From: an uncultured Christensenellaceae bacterium
GTDB taxonomy: Bacteria; Bacillota; Clostridia; Christensenellales; UBA3700
Reading direction: 5' to 3'
Assembly: GCA_944381325.1 (NCBI GenBank)
Contig: CALWKS010000001.1
Coordinates: forward strand, 523,636-587,635
DNA: 64,000 nt
In this document: positions 35,264-43,435 of the stretch, one piece after another
Layout: the number at the start of each line of letters is the position of its first letter
Position numbering within the stretch: the stretch's first letter is position 1
Made by a program: the position numbers and the translations under genes
The notes under the pieces: generated by a model
The model's database searches: none
The model's input: the letters and a program-made list of their open reading frames with translations, nothing else
What the model was told of the DNA's origin: nothing

Positions 35264-36175
35264 TTACCCCTGAGCAATCTCTTCTCTCGCACAGGGTTTT
35301 TCAGCCTGCGCACCTTCGTCCCTTACCGCAATTATAGGAGCATAATATTCGACGTGCTCTTTGATTCCGTAAAAGTTGGGAGGTAAAACAGCTTTTTCTC
35401 TCAGATATTTTCTATAAGAACCTCCGCCCCATTTTGAGCGCGGTTCAGGGTTTCTTCTCCTGAACGCCATTCTTGACAGCTTATACAATATGGCGATATA
35501 TACAAAGAACACCGCAAGGTATTCAATGATAAACAGATGATTTTTATCAAAGCCCGGAATAAGCAAAAATTCAGGCAGTACGCATTCCTGAATAAACATA
35601 ATGTTTTCAGGCTTATTGTTGACATGATCGTATCTCCACGTAAATGCCGCAAGCGTACCCCAAAGCAGTATTACCAAAAAGCCCGTGAGCGCCTCCCAAA
35701 GGTTTTTGTAACGGAGCGGCTCTATCGTGAAATTCCATACAAGACCGCCGAGATACAGACTGTAATGCATTATGATGCTTTCAATGAAAGTAAAGTTGGT
35801 CATATCGCTGTTGACGAAAGACTGAGGTGATATACTCATTGCCAGCAATTGTACCAGTCCTGCGAAAAATCCTACGAATCTGCCCGTTTCCTTGAGTATT
35901 CTCCAGCCTGAAAGGTATGCTATAGGCATAAGGAAATAGCTTACTGAGCTTATTTCTACAGGAATAAGCTTGACCGCGTCCTGTCTGAAAATCGTAGGCA
36001 TAAGAGTAAAATGAATGATTTTGTATACAAGAACGAACGCCATAAGTCTGTACATGAATTTTTCAGCGCGTTCTCTCGACTTGCCGAATGCTTTCATGAC
36101 AACAAAAGGACTGATAACGACAGCGCCAAGCCCCACCACGAGGCAGAACACCTGCCAGAAAGTATTCATCAACAT
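35264..36175 (-). CDS. polytopic membrane protein, TMEM164/YwaF-like (tentative)
   Basis: 303 residues with about seven membrane segments. 'HYSLYLGGLVWNF' near 138 and 'FLMPIAYLSGWRIL' near 81 recall the TP0381/YwaF integral membrane family. The cytoplasmic C-terminal tail is basic ('SRMAFRRRNPEPRSKWGGG' near 235). Function unknown. It follows the 58-residue acidic gene by four bases, at the end of the HAD-hprK transcript. Confidence 0.7.
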   Translation of the reverse strand: MLMNTFWQVFCLVVGLGAVVISPFVVMKAFGKSRERAEKFMYRLMAFVLVYKIIHFTLMPTIFRQDAVKLIPVEISSVSYFLMPIAYLSGWRILKETGRFVGFFAGLVQLLAMSISPQSFVNSDMTNFTFIESIIMHYSLYLGGLVWNFTIEPLRYKNLWEALTGFLVILLWGTLAAFTWRYDHVNNKPENIMFIQECVLPEFLLIPGFDKNHLFIIEYLAVFFVYIAILYKLSRMAFRRRNPEPRSKWGGGSYRKYLREKAVLPPNFYGIKEHVEYYAPIIAVRDEGAQAEKPCAREEIAQG

Positions 36176-36179
36176 AATA

Positions 36180-36356
36180 TCACCAATCCTCCTTATGGCT
36201 GAGCTTTATATCCGTATAAAACTCTTTGTATCTCCGCTTGAAAGCCTCTGCGTCGCTCTCATACTCCGCCGCTCTTTCAAGGTCTTCCTCTTCTTCTATG
36301 CAATCGCAATCCTCGTCGTACTTTTCGGCGAGTTTCATCTTTTCGTAGTCGGTCAT
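36180..36356 (-). CDS. small acidic protein (58 residues)
   Basis: Start ATG shares a base with the hprK stop (TAATG); stop TGA at 36182-36180. The peptide is rich in Asp/Glu, with 'DEDCDCIEEEEDLERA' near 14, followed by a more mixed helical half. No known family. The exact TAATG overlap with hprK and tight spacing to the next gene argue that it is translated. It contains AAGGAGG, which serves as the next gene's ribosome site. Confidence 0.65.
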   Translation of the reverse strand: MTDYEKMKLAEKYDEDCDCIEEEEDLERAAEYESDAEAFKRRYKEFYTDIKLSHKEDW

Positions 36357-37312
36357 TATTCGCCCTTCTTCTTCTGATTATTTATAAGATCCGCCACCGC
36401 GTCATAACCCATTTTCTTCATACGGTAATTGCGTGCCGCAACTTCTACAACGACGGCAAGGTTTCTGCCCGGCATAACGGGAAGCGTAAGTTTTGGGACG
36501 CTAATACCCAGTATCTCTTCGTATTTTTCTTCGTTGCAGAGCCTGTCGAAGTCAGCGTCGCCGTTCCACTGTCTTAATTCTATTACCATGTCTATACTCT
36601 TATCGGGAAGAACGGAAGAAACTCCGTAAAGACTTCTTACGTCGATAATGCCGATGCCTCGCACTTCCATAAAGAATTTGATCCTTTCGGGAGCAGTGCC
36701 GATAAGCTGGTCGCCCAGCCTCTTTACGATGACCGCGTCGTCCCCTACGAGCCTGTGCCCTCTGTGAATGAGTTCGAGCGCGGTTTCACTCTTACCCAGT
36801 CCGCTCTTTCCCGTAAGAAGCACGCCGATACCGCTTATCTCGAGGAAGGTAGCGTGAACGCTTTTCATCGGTGCAAGCAATTTTTCAAGATAACTTGCTA
36901 TATCTGTGTTGAGTGCCGTTGTAGTCTTATGAGAAAGAAAAACGGGAGTGTTGTAACGCGACGCAACTTCAAGCGCCAAAGAGCTCGGATTTATGGAGCG
37001 GGTGTAGATTACGCACGGTACACGCTTTGAATAAAGCAGCTCGATCGCGTGCTCTTTTTTCTCCTCGGGAAGCGACTTGATATAATAATATTCAGCGTTT
37101 CCGATCATCTGAACTCTGCCCTCTCCGAAGTAGTCGTCAAAGCCGGCAAGCAGCAAGCCCGGACGGTTAAGAAGCGCTGAGCGGAACGTGATATAATCGC
37201 TCTCGCTTCCCTGCAGAAGTTCAAGGTTGCAGTCCTGGCAGAAATTCTTGATCTTAACGCTTTCGCTTATAGAATATTCGCTTTCGAAAAAGTTGTTTTC
37301 TTTCATTTTCAA
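36356..37312 (-). CDS. hprK: HPr kinase/phosphorylase
   Basis: Phosphorylates and dephosphorylates Ser46 of HPr (and Crh) in carbon catabolite repression. 318 residues. N-terminal domain 1-130; kinase core has His153 ('VHATF'), Walker A 'GKSGLGKS' at 168-175, Asp191-Asp192 ('GDDAVIV') and the family signature 'MEVRGIGIIDV' near 218. Overlaps the HAD gene by four bases. No ptsH is in the window, but the HPr-like gene at 33254 is a plausible substrate. Confidence 0.95.
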   Translation of the reverse strand: MKMKENNFFESEYSISESVKIKNFCQDCNLELLQGSESDYITFRSALLNRPGLLLAGFDDYFGEGRVQMIGNAEYYYIKSLPEEKKEHAIELLYSKRVPCVIYTRSINPSSLALEVASRYNTPVFLSHKTTTALNTDIASYLEKLLAPMKSVHATFLEISGIGVLLTGKSGLGKSETALELIHRGHRLVGDDAVIVKRLGDQLIGTAPERIKFFMEVRGIGIIDVRSLYGVSSVLPDKSIDMVIELRQWNGDADFDRLCNEEKYEEILGISVPKLTLPVMPGRNLAVVVEVAARNYRMKKMGYDAVADLINNQKKKGE

Positions 37313-38121
37313 TCCTTACAATAGTTTTCGATTATCCACGCGATCGCGTCGTGGTTATTGCTTACCCCGACAACGTCAGCCGCCGCCTTAGTCGTCTCCA
37401 TGGCGTTCATTACCGCAATGCCAAGTCCCGCGTATTTTATCATCGGGATATCGTTGTCCGCATCTCCTACGCAGATTATCTCTTCTCTTTTGAGATTGTG
37501 AATCTTGCAGACCTTTTCCACAGCCGCACCCTTACTGAGACCGTATGCGGTAAACTCAACCATAAACGGCTGAGAACGCATGAGCGCAAGCTTGCCGTCG
37601 TAAGCCTTGCCGTATTTCTCGGCAAGCGGCAAAGCGTCCTGAGGCTCTACCATAGCAAGAAGTTTATTGGGAGTAGCGCCCGTGCGAGCAACGTAATCAG
37701 AGAGCTTTTCTCCGACAAAAATACATTCTATCTTGCAGATTTTGCAGAACATATCTATTGCGTAATGAGGCTCTGTGCCGTAACACTTGTCGTCAATATA
37801 AACCATATTGACAGAGTTCTCTTCAGCCTCCAGCTTTCTCAGGCATTCAACGGCAACTTCGTTTGAAATGGCTTGTTGCCACAGCGCCTTTTTGCTTTCT
37901 ATATCGAAAATGCCGCCGCCCTGATAAACAATTACTTCGCCTTTCAGACCGAGCGCGGAAACGTGAGGATAAATTGCCTGAAAAAGACGACCCGTAGCGA
38001 CGAAGAACTTGCCGCCCCTCGCCTCGTAGTCGTGAATAGCGTCGATATTCTTTTGTGATATTTCGAAATTGTCGGAATAAAGCGTTCCGTCAAAATCGCT
38101 GAAAATTGCCTTGTACTTCAT
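37309..38121 (-). CDS. HAD superfamily (Cof-type) phosphatase
   Basis: 270 residues from the ATG at 38121, with GAGAG eight bases upstream. HAD motif I 'FSDFDGTLY' near 7, motif II 'VATGRLF' near 43, Lys region 'GLSKGAAVEKVCK' near 197 and motif III/IV 'CVGDADNDIPMIKYAG' near 218 with a type IIB cap in between. Likely a sugar-phosphate or flavin phosphatase; substrate unknown. First gene of the hprK operon. Confidence 0.88.
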   Translation of the reverse strand: MKYKAIFSDFDGTLYSDNFEISQKNIDAIHDYEARGGKFFVATGRLFQAIYPHVSALGLKGEVIVYQGGGIFDIESKKALWQQAISNEVAVECLRKLEAEENSVNMVYIDDKCYGTEPHYAIDMFCKICKIECIFVGEKLSDYVARTGATPNKLLAMVEPQDALPLAEKYGKAYDGKLALMRSQPFMVEFTAYGLSKGAAVEKVCKIHNLKREEIICVGDADNDIPMIKYAGLGIAVMNAMETTKAAADVVGVSNNHDAIAWIIENYCKD

Positions 38122-38163
38122 ATTGTTTTCTCTCACTTAAGGCTTAAAAGCCGTTACATATCT

Positions 38164-38192
38164 ATCATATTACTGCATATTTATTTTGTCAA
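38164..38192 (-). promoter_or_regulatory. promoter of the HAD-hprK operon
   Basis: TTGACA (38192-38187), 17-base spacer, TATGAT (38169-38164). A GGCTTTTAAGCC hairpin lies in the short leader. Confidence 0.8.
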
Positions 38193-38234
38193 ACATATAT
38201 TCGCGCGCGCATAACGTTTTGCATATATTATATA

Positions 38235-40079
38235 TTAGTCGTCTTTTCCCTCGTCTTTATGAAATGCGTCGTAAACACTCTGCGCCGTGCGCCTGTCTAT
38301 ACCTTTGACGGCAGTGAGTTCTTCAATGCTTGCGTTCTTAATATTGTCGAGCGTCTTGAAAGAATCGTAAAGCAGCTTTACTCTCGTCTTTCCCACACCT
38401 TCTATAGAAAGCAATGTGCTTCTTGTCTGAGACGTCTTTCTGAGACTTCTGTGAAAGGTGATCGCAAAGCGGTGCGCCTCGTCTCTTATTCTCTGAAGAA
38501 GTTTAAGCGCATAGCTGTCTCTCGGAAGTATTACAGGCGCGCTCTGACCGGGCAAAAACACTTCTTCTTCACGTTTTGCAAGGCTTATGAAGTTTATGCC
38601 TTCTGTGTCGCAGTCTGCAACGACTTCCATAACGCTGCTGAGCTGCCCCTTTCCGCCGTCGATTATGATAAGATCGGGTCTTGAAGAAAAACTGACATCT
38701 TCGCTTCTGTCCTTTATATCGCCAAGTCTCCTTCTCAGAGTTTCCTGCAGACATGCAAAGTCGTCGTTGCCCTCTACGGATTCTATTTTGAATTTTCTGT
38801 AATGAGAACGCTCCGACTCTCCGTTTATAAATACCACCATAGACGCCACTTTGTTTGTGCCGCTTATATGCGATATGTCGTAACATTCCATTCTGACAGG
38901 CAGCTTGGGAAGCTTGAGATATTCAGCAAGCTGTATTACGCCGCCCATAGTCATATTTTCTTTTCTTTCGCGTACGGATATAGACTTCTCGAGATAATCC
39001 TGTGCGTTGCCTTCCGCCATATCCGCCAGCTGTCTTCTTACGCCCTGATGCGGGCAAAGTATATTGATTTTTCTGCCTGCCTTTTCAGTGAGATATTCCT
39101 GAAGCACCTCGCTGTCTTCGATAGGCTTTGAAGTTACCACTTCGCTTGCGATATAACCTGTTAGATCGTAAAAACACATGATGAAGTTGGAAAGCGCACT
39201 GCCTTCGTCCAGAGAAACGCCCTCGATAACGTGCTTGTCTCCGCCCACGATCTTGCCGCCGCGTACGAAAATCACCGCCGCAACGGTGTTCAGACCATTT
39301 GCGGCAACGGCAAATACGTCCATGTCGAAGTCCTTGGGCAACACGCCCACCTGACGTCTTACAAGCTTATCAAGAACCTGAAGCTTCTGCTTGTACGAGA
39401 GCGCAAGCTCATACTCTTCTCTTTCAGAAGCCTCTGTCATTTTTGACGTGAGTATCTGAGCGATTTTCTTGTCATTACCCTGCAAAAATGAGATTATCTC
39501 TTTTATGACAGCGTCGTAATCTTCTCTTGAAATAAGCCCTGCGCACGGTGCGTAGCAACGCTTGATATGATAATTGAGGCAAGGTCTGTGATTTTGAGGA
39601 ACTTTTGTAAGATCCAGCTTGCAGGTGCGCACGCAGAAAGCGCTGTTTATAAGTCCCAGTATCTCCTGAGTAGAAATACCCTGCATATAAGGTCCGAAAT
39701 ATTTCGCGCCGTCGTTTTTGAGTTTTCTTACCACTTCTACGCGCGGAAAAGGCTTTTTGACGTCAATTTTTATAAAAGGATAACTCTTATCGTCTTTTAG
39801 AAGAATGTTATAAGGCGGCTTGTGCTTCTTTATGAGATTGTTTTCAAGCACAAGCGCTTCGACCTCGTTTGCCGTAATGATATAGTCGAGGTCGTATATT
39901 TTTTCAACCAGTTTTATTACCTTGAGCGTACGGTTGGCTTTGTTGCCGAAATACTGATGAACGCGTTTAAAAAGGTCTCTCGCCTTACCGATATACAGTA
40001 TCTGGCGAGCCTCGTTGTACATAATATAAACGCCGCTCTTGTGAGGCAGGTCTTTGAGTTTTTGCTCCAAATGCTTCAT
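38235..40079 (-). CDS. uvrC: excinuclease ABC subunit C
   Basis: Makes both incisions in nucleotide excision repair with UvrB. 614 residues in standard order: GIY-YIG nuclease (about 14-90, 'GVYIMY...ILYIGKA'), four-Cys region near 150-180 ('CVRTCKLDL...CLNYHIKRCYAPC'), UVR motif near 203-235, RNase H-like 3' nuclease domain ('MECYDISHISGT' near 398, 'IIDGGKGQL' near 478) and tandem HhH at the end. The start codon lies seven bases from an extended -10 box, with at best a weak ribosome site. Confidence 0.95.
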   Translation of the reverse strand: MKHLEQKLKDLPHKSGVYIMYNEARQILYIGKARDLFKRVHQYFGNKANRTLKVIKLVEKIYDLDYIITANEVEALVLENNLIKKHKPPYNILLKDDKSYPFIKIDVKKPFPRVEVVRKLKNDGAKYFGPYMQGISTQEILGLINSAFCVRTCKLDLTKVPQNHRPCLNYHIKRCYAPCAGLISREDYDAVIKEIISFLQGNDKKIAQILTSKMTEASEREEYELALSYKQKLQVLDKLVRRQVGVLPKDFDMDVFAVAANGLNTVAAVIFVRGGKIVGGDKHVIEGVSLDEGSALSNFIMCFYDLTGYIASEVVTSKPIEDSEVLQEYLTEKAGRKINILCPHQGVRRQLADMAEGNAQDYLEKSISVRERKENMTMGGVIQLAEYLKLPKLPVRMECYDISHISGTNKVASMVVFINGESERSHYRKFKIESVEGNDDFACLQETLRRRLGDIKDRSEDVSFSSRPDLIIIDGGKGQLSSVMEVVADCDTEGINFISLAKREEEVFLPGQSAPVILPRDSYALKLLQRIRDEAHRFAITFHRSLRKTSQTRSTLLSIEGVGKTRVKLLYDSFKTLDNIKNASIEELTAVKGIDRRTAQSVYDAFHKDEGKDD

Positions 40080-40086
40080 ACCCGTA

Positions 40087-40095
40087 ATTATATCA
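40087..40095 (-). promoter_or_regulatory. extended -10 promoter of uvrC, near-leaderless
   Basis: TGATATAAT (40095-40087) is an extended -10 box; no good -35 is visible. Seven bases follow before the uvrC ATG. Confidence 0.6.
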
Positions 40096-40473
40096 CACTA
40101 AAAAAATAATATAAAGCAATTTGTACCCGTCCCGCAAAAGCGGCGTATCATTGGATAGATCGGCTGAATTATTCTATTGCAATTATATATCCTTCTTTCA
40201 AAAAACAGAACTAGATAGCGGACAAAGCAATATCTGTATTAGCGTAAGCGAAAACATCGCATCTATCAATTTAATTAATGCGGCGCAAACAACTTTCAAG
40301 ACAGTCGACATGATATTAAAATGTCTTTAAGTAGACTGCCAAAGACGTATCTTTTCGACAATTCATAATTCACTTGCGCGACTTTTAGTGAATTCTCAGC
40401 TTCTTCCGCCTGAAAGCACATATTTATTCGGCTTACGGTAGTCGTAAAAAACTGAAGCTTAAAAGCTCACGTT
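40096..40473. other. intergenic region without a recognised gene
   Basis: AT-rich. One 69-codon plus-strand frame (40121-40330, TTG start, no ribosome site) is open but not convincing. No tRNA, riboswitch or clear terminator was seen. Confidence 0.4.
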
Positions 40474-40827
40474 TCAGCCCGCATTCTGAGCGAACTGCTT
40501 TGCACCCGTAAGCAGCACGTCGTTTACATAAGGATTGACAACGGCATAAAGAATTAGTTTTCCCGCTCTGCGGCAATCCACTATCTTAGCGTCCTTGAGA
40601 AGTCTCAGCTGATGAGAAACCGTGCTTTGTCTCATAGACAATATAAAAGAAAGATCGGCAACGCAGAGTTCTTTCATAGAAAGCGCAGATAATATTCTGA
40701 GTCTCGTATTGTCAGAAAAAACGTCAAAGAATCTTGCCAGATTTTCTGTCGCGGCTTTAGGCGGCATACTTCTCATAATGCTTCTTTCCTGCTGTTCGGT
40801 TATAGTAAGGCATCCGTCGTAATACAT
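40474..40827 (-). CDS. ArsR/SmtB-family winged-helix regulator
   Basis: 117 residues. The HTH core 'ELCVADLSFILSMRQSTVSHQLRLL' (about 53-77) and wing 'CRRAGKLILYAVV' are typical of ArsR/SmtB repressors. Cys55 sits where metal-sensing members have the ELCVCDL pair, but the second Cys is Ala. Cys6 and Cys85 are further candidate ligands; the alpha-5 His/Asp site is absent. It may therefore sense something other than the classic metals. GGAG four bases before the ATG. Divergent from a Cys-rich peptide gene, like smtB/smtA. Confidence 0.88.
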   Translation of the reverse strand: MYYDGCLTITEQQERSIMRSMPPKAATENLARFFDVFSDNTRLRILSALSMKELCVADLSFILSMRQSTVSHQLRLLKDAKIVDCRRAGKLILYAVVNPYVNDVLLTGAKQFAQNAG

Positions 40828-40910
40828 TGTTCTCCTTTATCCTTTTATGCTCATAGCGTCGTGTTTGACTCAACAGTGAAGTATCCTGACGGCTATTTTA
40901 AATAGGAATT

Positions 40911-40944
40911 TTGCATAAATATCTTCGTATGCTCATATTATATA
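40911..40944. promoter_or_regulatory. candidate operator between arsR-like gene and Cys-rich peptide gene
   Basis: Inverted repeat GCATA (40913-40917), ten bases, TATGC (40928-40932). It lies between a plus-strand TTGCAT (40911-40916) and TATTAT (40936-40941, 19-base spacing). It also lies just downstream of a minus-strand TATAAT, so a dimer bound here could control both directions. Confidence 0.4.
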
Positions 40945-41011
40945 ACGATAAAACGGCGGCAAAATGAGAGATTTTGTCATTTCCCGCCATATTTTGTAAA
41001 AGAGGTGAATT

Positions 41012-41176
41012 ATGAACAATACGTTGCTTTTATTACTTTTGTGTTGCGGAAACTCTGACAATCAATGCTCCCCCAACTGTTGCGATCCGCTTACCCTTAT
41101 AGTCTGCTGTCTTGCCTTCAGCAAATGTCTCGGCACCAACGCGAGCACGCTGAGCAATAACTCTTCATGTTGCTGA
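41012..41176 (+). CDS. 54-residue Cys-rich peptide
   Basis: ATG at 41012 with AGAGGTG just upstream; stop TGA 41174-41176. Ten Cys in 54 residues, mostly as CC pairs, in a partly hydrophobic chain: 'LLLLLLCCGN' near 4, 'CSPNCCDPLTLIVCCLAF' near 19, and ends 'SSCC'. No known family is assigned. It is divergent from the ArsR-type gene and followed by a terminator. It may bind metal or sit at the membrane; unlike classical metallothioneins it has leucine runs. Confidence 0.7.
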   Translation: MNNTLLLLLLCCGNSDNQCSPNCCDPLTLIVCCLAFSKCLGTNASTLSNNSSCC

Positions 41177-41227
41177 GAAAACAACACTATTTATACTAAA
41201 AATCTAAAATCAAAACTCAGTAACAAC

Positions 41228-41262
41228 AAAAAACGGGGCGAAACCGCCCCGCTTATTTTTTT
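41228..41262. terminator. bidirectional terminator between the two Cys-rich genes
   Basis: CGGGGCG-AAAC-CGCCCCG stem. Plus strand continues CTTATTTTTTT, minus strand continues TTTTTTGTTG. Confidence 0.9.
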
Positions 41263-41263
41263 A

Positions 41264-41521
41264 TCAGCAGCAGCCTGAGCCGCAACCGTCGTTGTTGCCG
41301 TCTCCGCATACGCTTACGAAAGCAACTACCGCAACGCGTGCTGGTTGTGTATACCAACCGCAGGGATTGATATAGTACGGCATTTCCTGACAACCGGATC
41401 TGCCGTCGCAGGAACAGCTGCGGGTCGAATTGTTACAGCATGCGGAAGACGAACAGGAAAAGCAAGAACCCGAATTTCTACCGCAACCGCAATTATTGTT
41501 TGAATAACACATATTGCACAT
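41264..41521 (-). CDS. 85-residue Cys-rich protein
   Basis: 16 Cys in 85 residues, with a Ser/Asn/Gly-rich N-terminal half ('CGCGRNSGSCFSCSSSACC' near 11), a middle 'MPYYINPCGWYTQPARVAVVAFVSV' hydrophobic stretch and a 'GCGSGCC' end. No signal peptide is clear. A spore-coat or metal-binding role is possible: spoIVA is the next gene upstream on the same strand, and a Cys-rich peptide converges from the other side. Its start lacks a strong ribosome site. No family assigned. Confidence 0.7.
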   Translation of the reverse strand: MCNMCYSNNNCGCGRNSGSCFSCSSSACCNNSTRSCSCDGRSGCQEMPYYINPCGWYTQPARVAVVAFVSVCGDGNNDGCGSGCC

Positions 41522-41718
41522 CCTTTTCTACGCGGTATAAGCCGCGCGACAGTATATAATATGTCTTTTCGTATCTTTTGGTGAAAATTGTAAAATTTTG
41601 TAATATTTTAGTATTATCAATTATTATTAATTAGTATTAATTTGTAATTATTATCGAATTTTGTCAATATTCAAATCGAACGTAAAAATAAATCCTAAAA
41701 TATATATCAGTTTATCAA

Positions 41719-41758
41719 AAAGAAGAACCGCGCCGTCTGAATATTCAGACAGCGCGGC
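41719..41758 (-). terminator. intrinsic terminator after spoIVA
   Basis: Long stem GCCGCGC-GTCTGAAT/ATTCAGAC-GCGCGG with one mismatch, followed by TTCTTCTTTTT on the minus strand. Confidence 0.75.
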
Positions 41759-41766
41759 AACCTTTG

Positions 41767-43242
41767 TCAGAGCAATATGCAAAGCACTCCGCCCTTACCT
41801 TCGTTGATGATCCTGTTTACCGTTTTTCTGAGTTTGACTCTCGTATCCGCAGGCATAGAAGCCAGCTTTGCCGTAAGCCCGTCTTTAGCTATACTGTCAA
41901 GAGACTTGCCCAGCATATTTGTCTTCCACACCCCTTTATTGTCGTCGCCGAAACCGTCCAGCCACTCTTTGAGAACGTTTTCCTCCTGAGCCTCGCTCAT
42001 AATGGGATTTACTTCAGTCTCAACATTTACCTTCATTATATGATATGAAGGCGCGCTCGCTTTGAGTTTTACTCCGTAACGGGATCCTCTCTTGACTATT
42101 TCAGGCTCATCGAGATTCATATCGTCATCGCCGGGAACTACAACACCGTAACCGAACTCGTCCGCCTGCTTTACAGCGTCAGCCAACTTGTCGTATTGTT
42201 TTTTAGCATAGCCGAGAGACTTAATGTACGATACAAGCTGAAAATCGTTTTCAATCTTCAGATCGCACTGTTTGCTCAGCACGTCGTAGAACAGCCCCTG
42301 AACGGGAGCAAGCTCGAGAGTAATCTTTCCTTTGCCGAAGTCCACATTTGTTTCAGCTACTTTCTGAATGTAAGGGTCTTCTTCAAAGGTATTCGCAAGT
42401 TTCAAATAATCACCTATGACTTTTACATCCGCCGCAGAACTTACGACTTTCTGAATTATGTCAGAAATGATCTCGTTATCTCTCGGCAAAGCCTGAAGCC
42501 ACTTGGGCATCGATACGCCGATTCCTTCCACGGGAAACTGCATCAGAACAGCTTTGAGAATCTCAGACAGTTCTTCTTTGTTCATCGTCATTACGTTCTG
42601 AAGAATAACGGGAACAGCGTATTTTTCACTGAGTTTTGCGGCTAGCTTTTTGCTGTCGGCGTCCTTTTCTTTCTGAGTGTTGAGCACGATAACAAACGGT
42701 TTGTTCAGATCTTTCATTTCGTTTACAATGCGCTCTTCGGCTTTTTCGTACGCCTTTCTCGGAAGTTCTGTAACAGAGCCGTCGCTGGTAACGACAATTC
42801 CTATAGTTGAATGATCTGCCATTACCTTGCGCGTTCCGAATTCAGCCGCCTTTTCAAAAGGCATTTTCTCATCGCTCCAGGGCGTGTCCACAAGGCGAGG
42901 TTTGCCGTCCTCGGTATGTCCTTCAGCGCTGTCTGCAAGATATCCGACGCAATCTATAAGTCTCACTTTGGCGCGGAGATTGTCTCCGAATTCAACGCTC
43001 TGAGCCTCGTCAGGTACGAACTTGGGCTGAGTCGTCATAATAGTTCTGCCGTCCGCAGATTGCGGCAACTCGTCTGTAACGCGCTTTTTGCGGTGCACGT
43101 CCTTTATCGTCGGCAAAACGAGAGTCTGCATAAACTTGCTGATAAACGTGGATTTACCCGTACGCACGGGACCTACCACTCCGATATAGATATCTCCGCC
43201 GGTACGCATAGAAATATCGCGGTATAAGTCGAACTGTTGCAT
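41767..43242 (-). CDS. spoIVA: stage IV sporulation protein A (coat morphogenetic ATPase)
   Basis: Polymerises on the forespore surface using ATP to anchor the spore coat. 491 residues, the normal length. Walker A 'GPVRTGKST' at 24-32, sensor-like 'RTIMTTQPKFVPDEA' near 66, Walker B region 'RLIDCVGYLAD' near 94 and 'NTQKEKDAD' near 198. The C-terminal end 'GGVLCILL' is the conserved membrane-anchoring part. GGAGG before the ATG, and a sigma-E-type promoter upstream. It shows the organism belongs to a spore-forming lineage. Confidence 0.96.
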   Translation of the reverse strand: MQQFDLYRDISMRTGGDIYIGVVGPVRTGKSTFISKFMQTLVLPTIKDVHRKKRVTDELPQSADGRTIMTTQPKFVPDEAQSVEFGDNLRAKVRLIDCVGYLADSAEGHTEDGKPRLVDTPWSDEKMPFEKAAEFGTRKVMADHSTIGIVVTSDGSVTELPRKAYEKAEERIVNEMKDLNKPFVIVLNTQKEKDADSKKLAAKLSEKYAVPVILQNVMTMNKEELSEILKAVLMQFPVEGIGVSMPKWLQALPRDNEIISDIIQKVVSSAADVKVIGDYLKLANTFEEDPYIQKVAETNVDFGKGKITLELAPVQGLFYDVLSKQCDLKIENDFQLVSYIKSLGYAKKQYDKLADAVKQADEFGYGVVVPGDDDMNLDEPEIVKRGSRYGVKLKASAPSYHIMKVNVETEVNPIMSEAQEENVLKEWLDGFGDDNKGVWKTNMLGKSLDSIAKDGLTAKLASMPADTRVKLRKTVNRIINEGKGGVLCILL

Positions 43243-43271
43243 AAAATCCCTCCAAAGGTTTGTTCTTTTAT

Positions 43272-43301
43272 AAACTATGAAGGCTTTGTCCGAAATATTA
43301 C
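43272..43301 (-). promoter_or_regulatory. candidate sigma-E promoter of spoIVA
   Basis: GTAATATT (43301-43294), 14-base spacer, CATAGTTT (43279-43272). This fits the Bacillus sigma-E pattern (ATATT, 13-15 bases, CATA...T), and spoIVA is sigma-E dependent in Bacillus. No sigma-A-like pair is seen here. Confidence 0.65.
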
Positions 43302-43375
43302 AGCTCTATGTATCAGAATGAATTTAGACAGCAATTTAATTAAATTATATAAATATCGCATCATTACATCTGATA

Positions 43376-43408
43376 ATAAAAAATCCGCCCACAAAGGAGC
43401 GGATTTTC
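43376..43408 (-). terminator. intrinsic terminator after the hydrogenase gene
   Basis: AAAATCCGC/GCGGATTTT stem with a loop of about ten bases and TTTTTTATT on the minus strand. Confidence 0.85.
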
Positions 43409-43435
43409 AATATCGATATAAATAAGTTTTTATTA

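Noticed and set aside
40121..40330. 69-codon plus-strand frame after the uvrC promoter, faintly like flagellar rod/hook C-termini
   Set aside because: TTG start, no ribosome site, no flagellar genes nearby, and the similarity is too weak to call.
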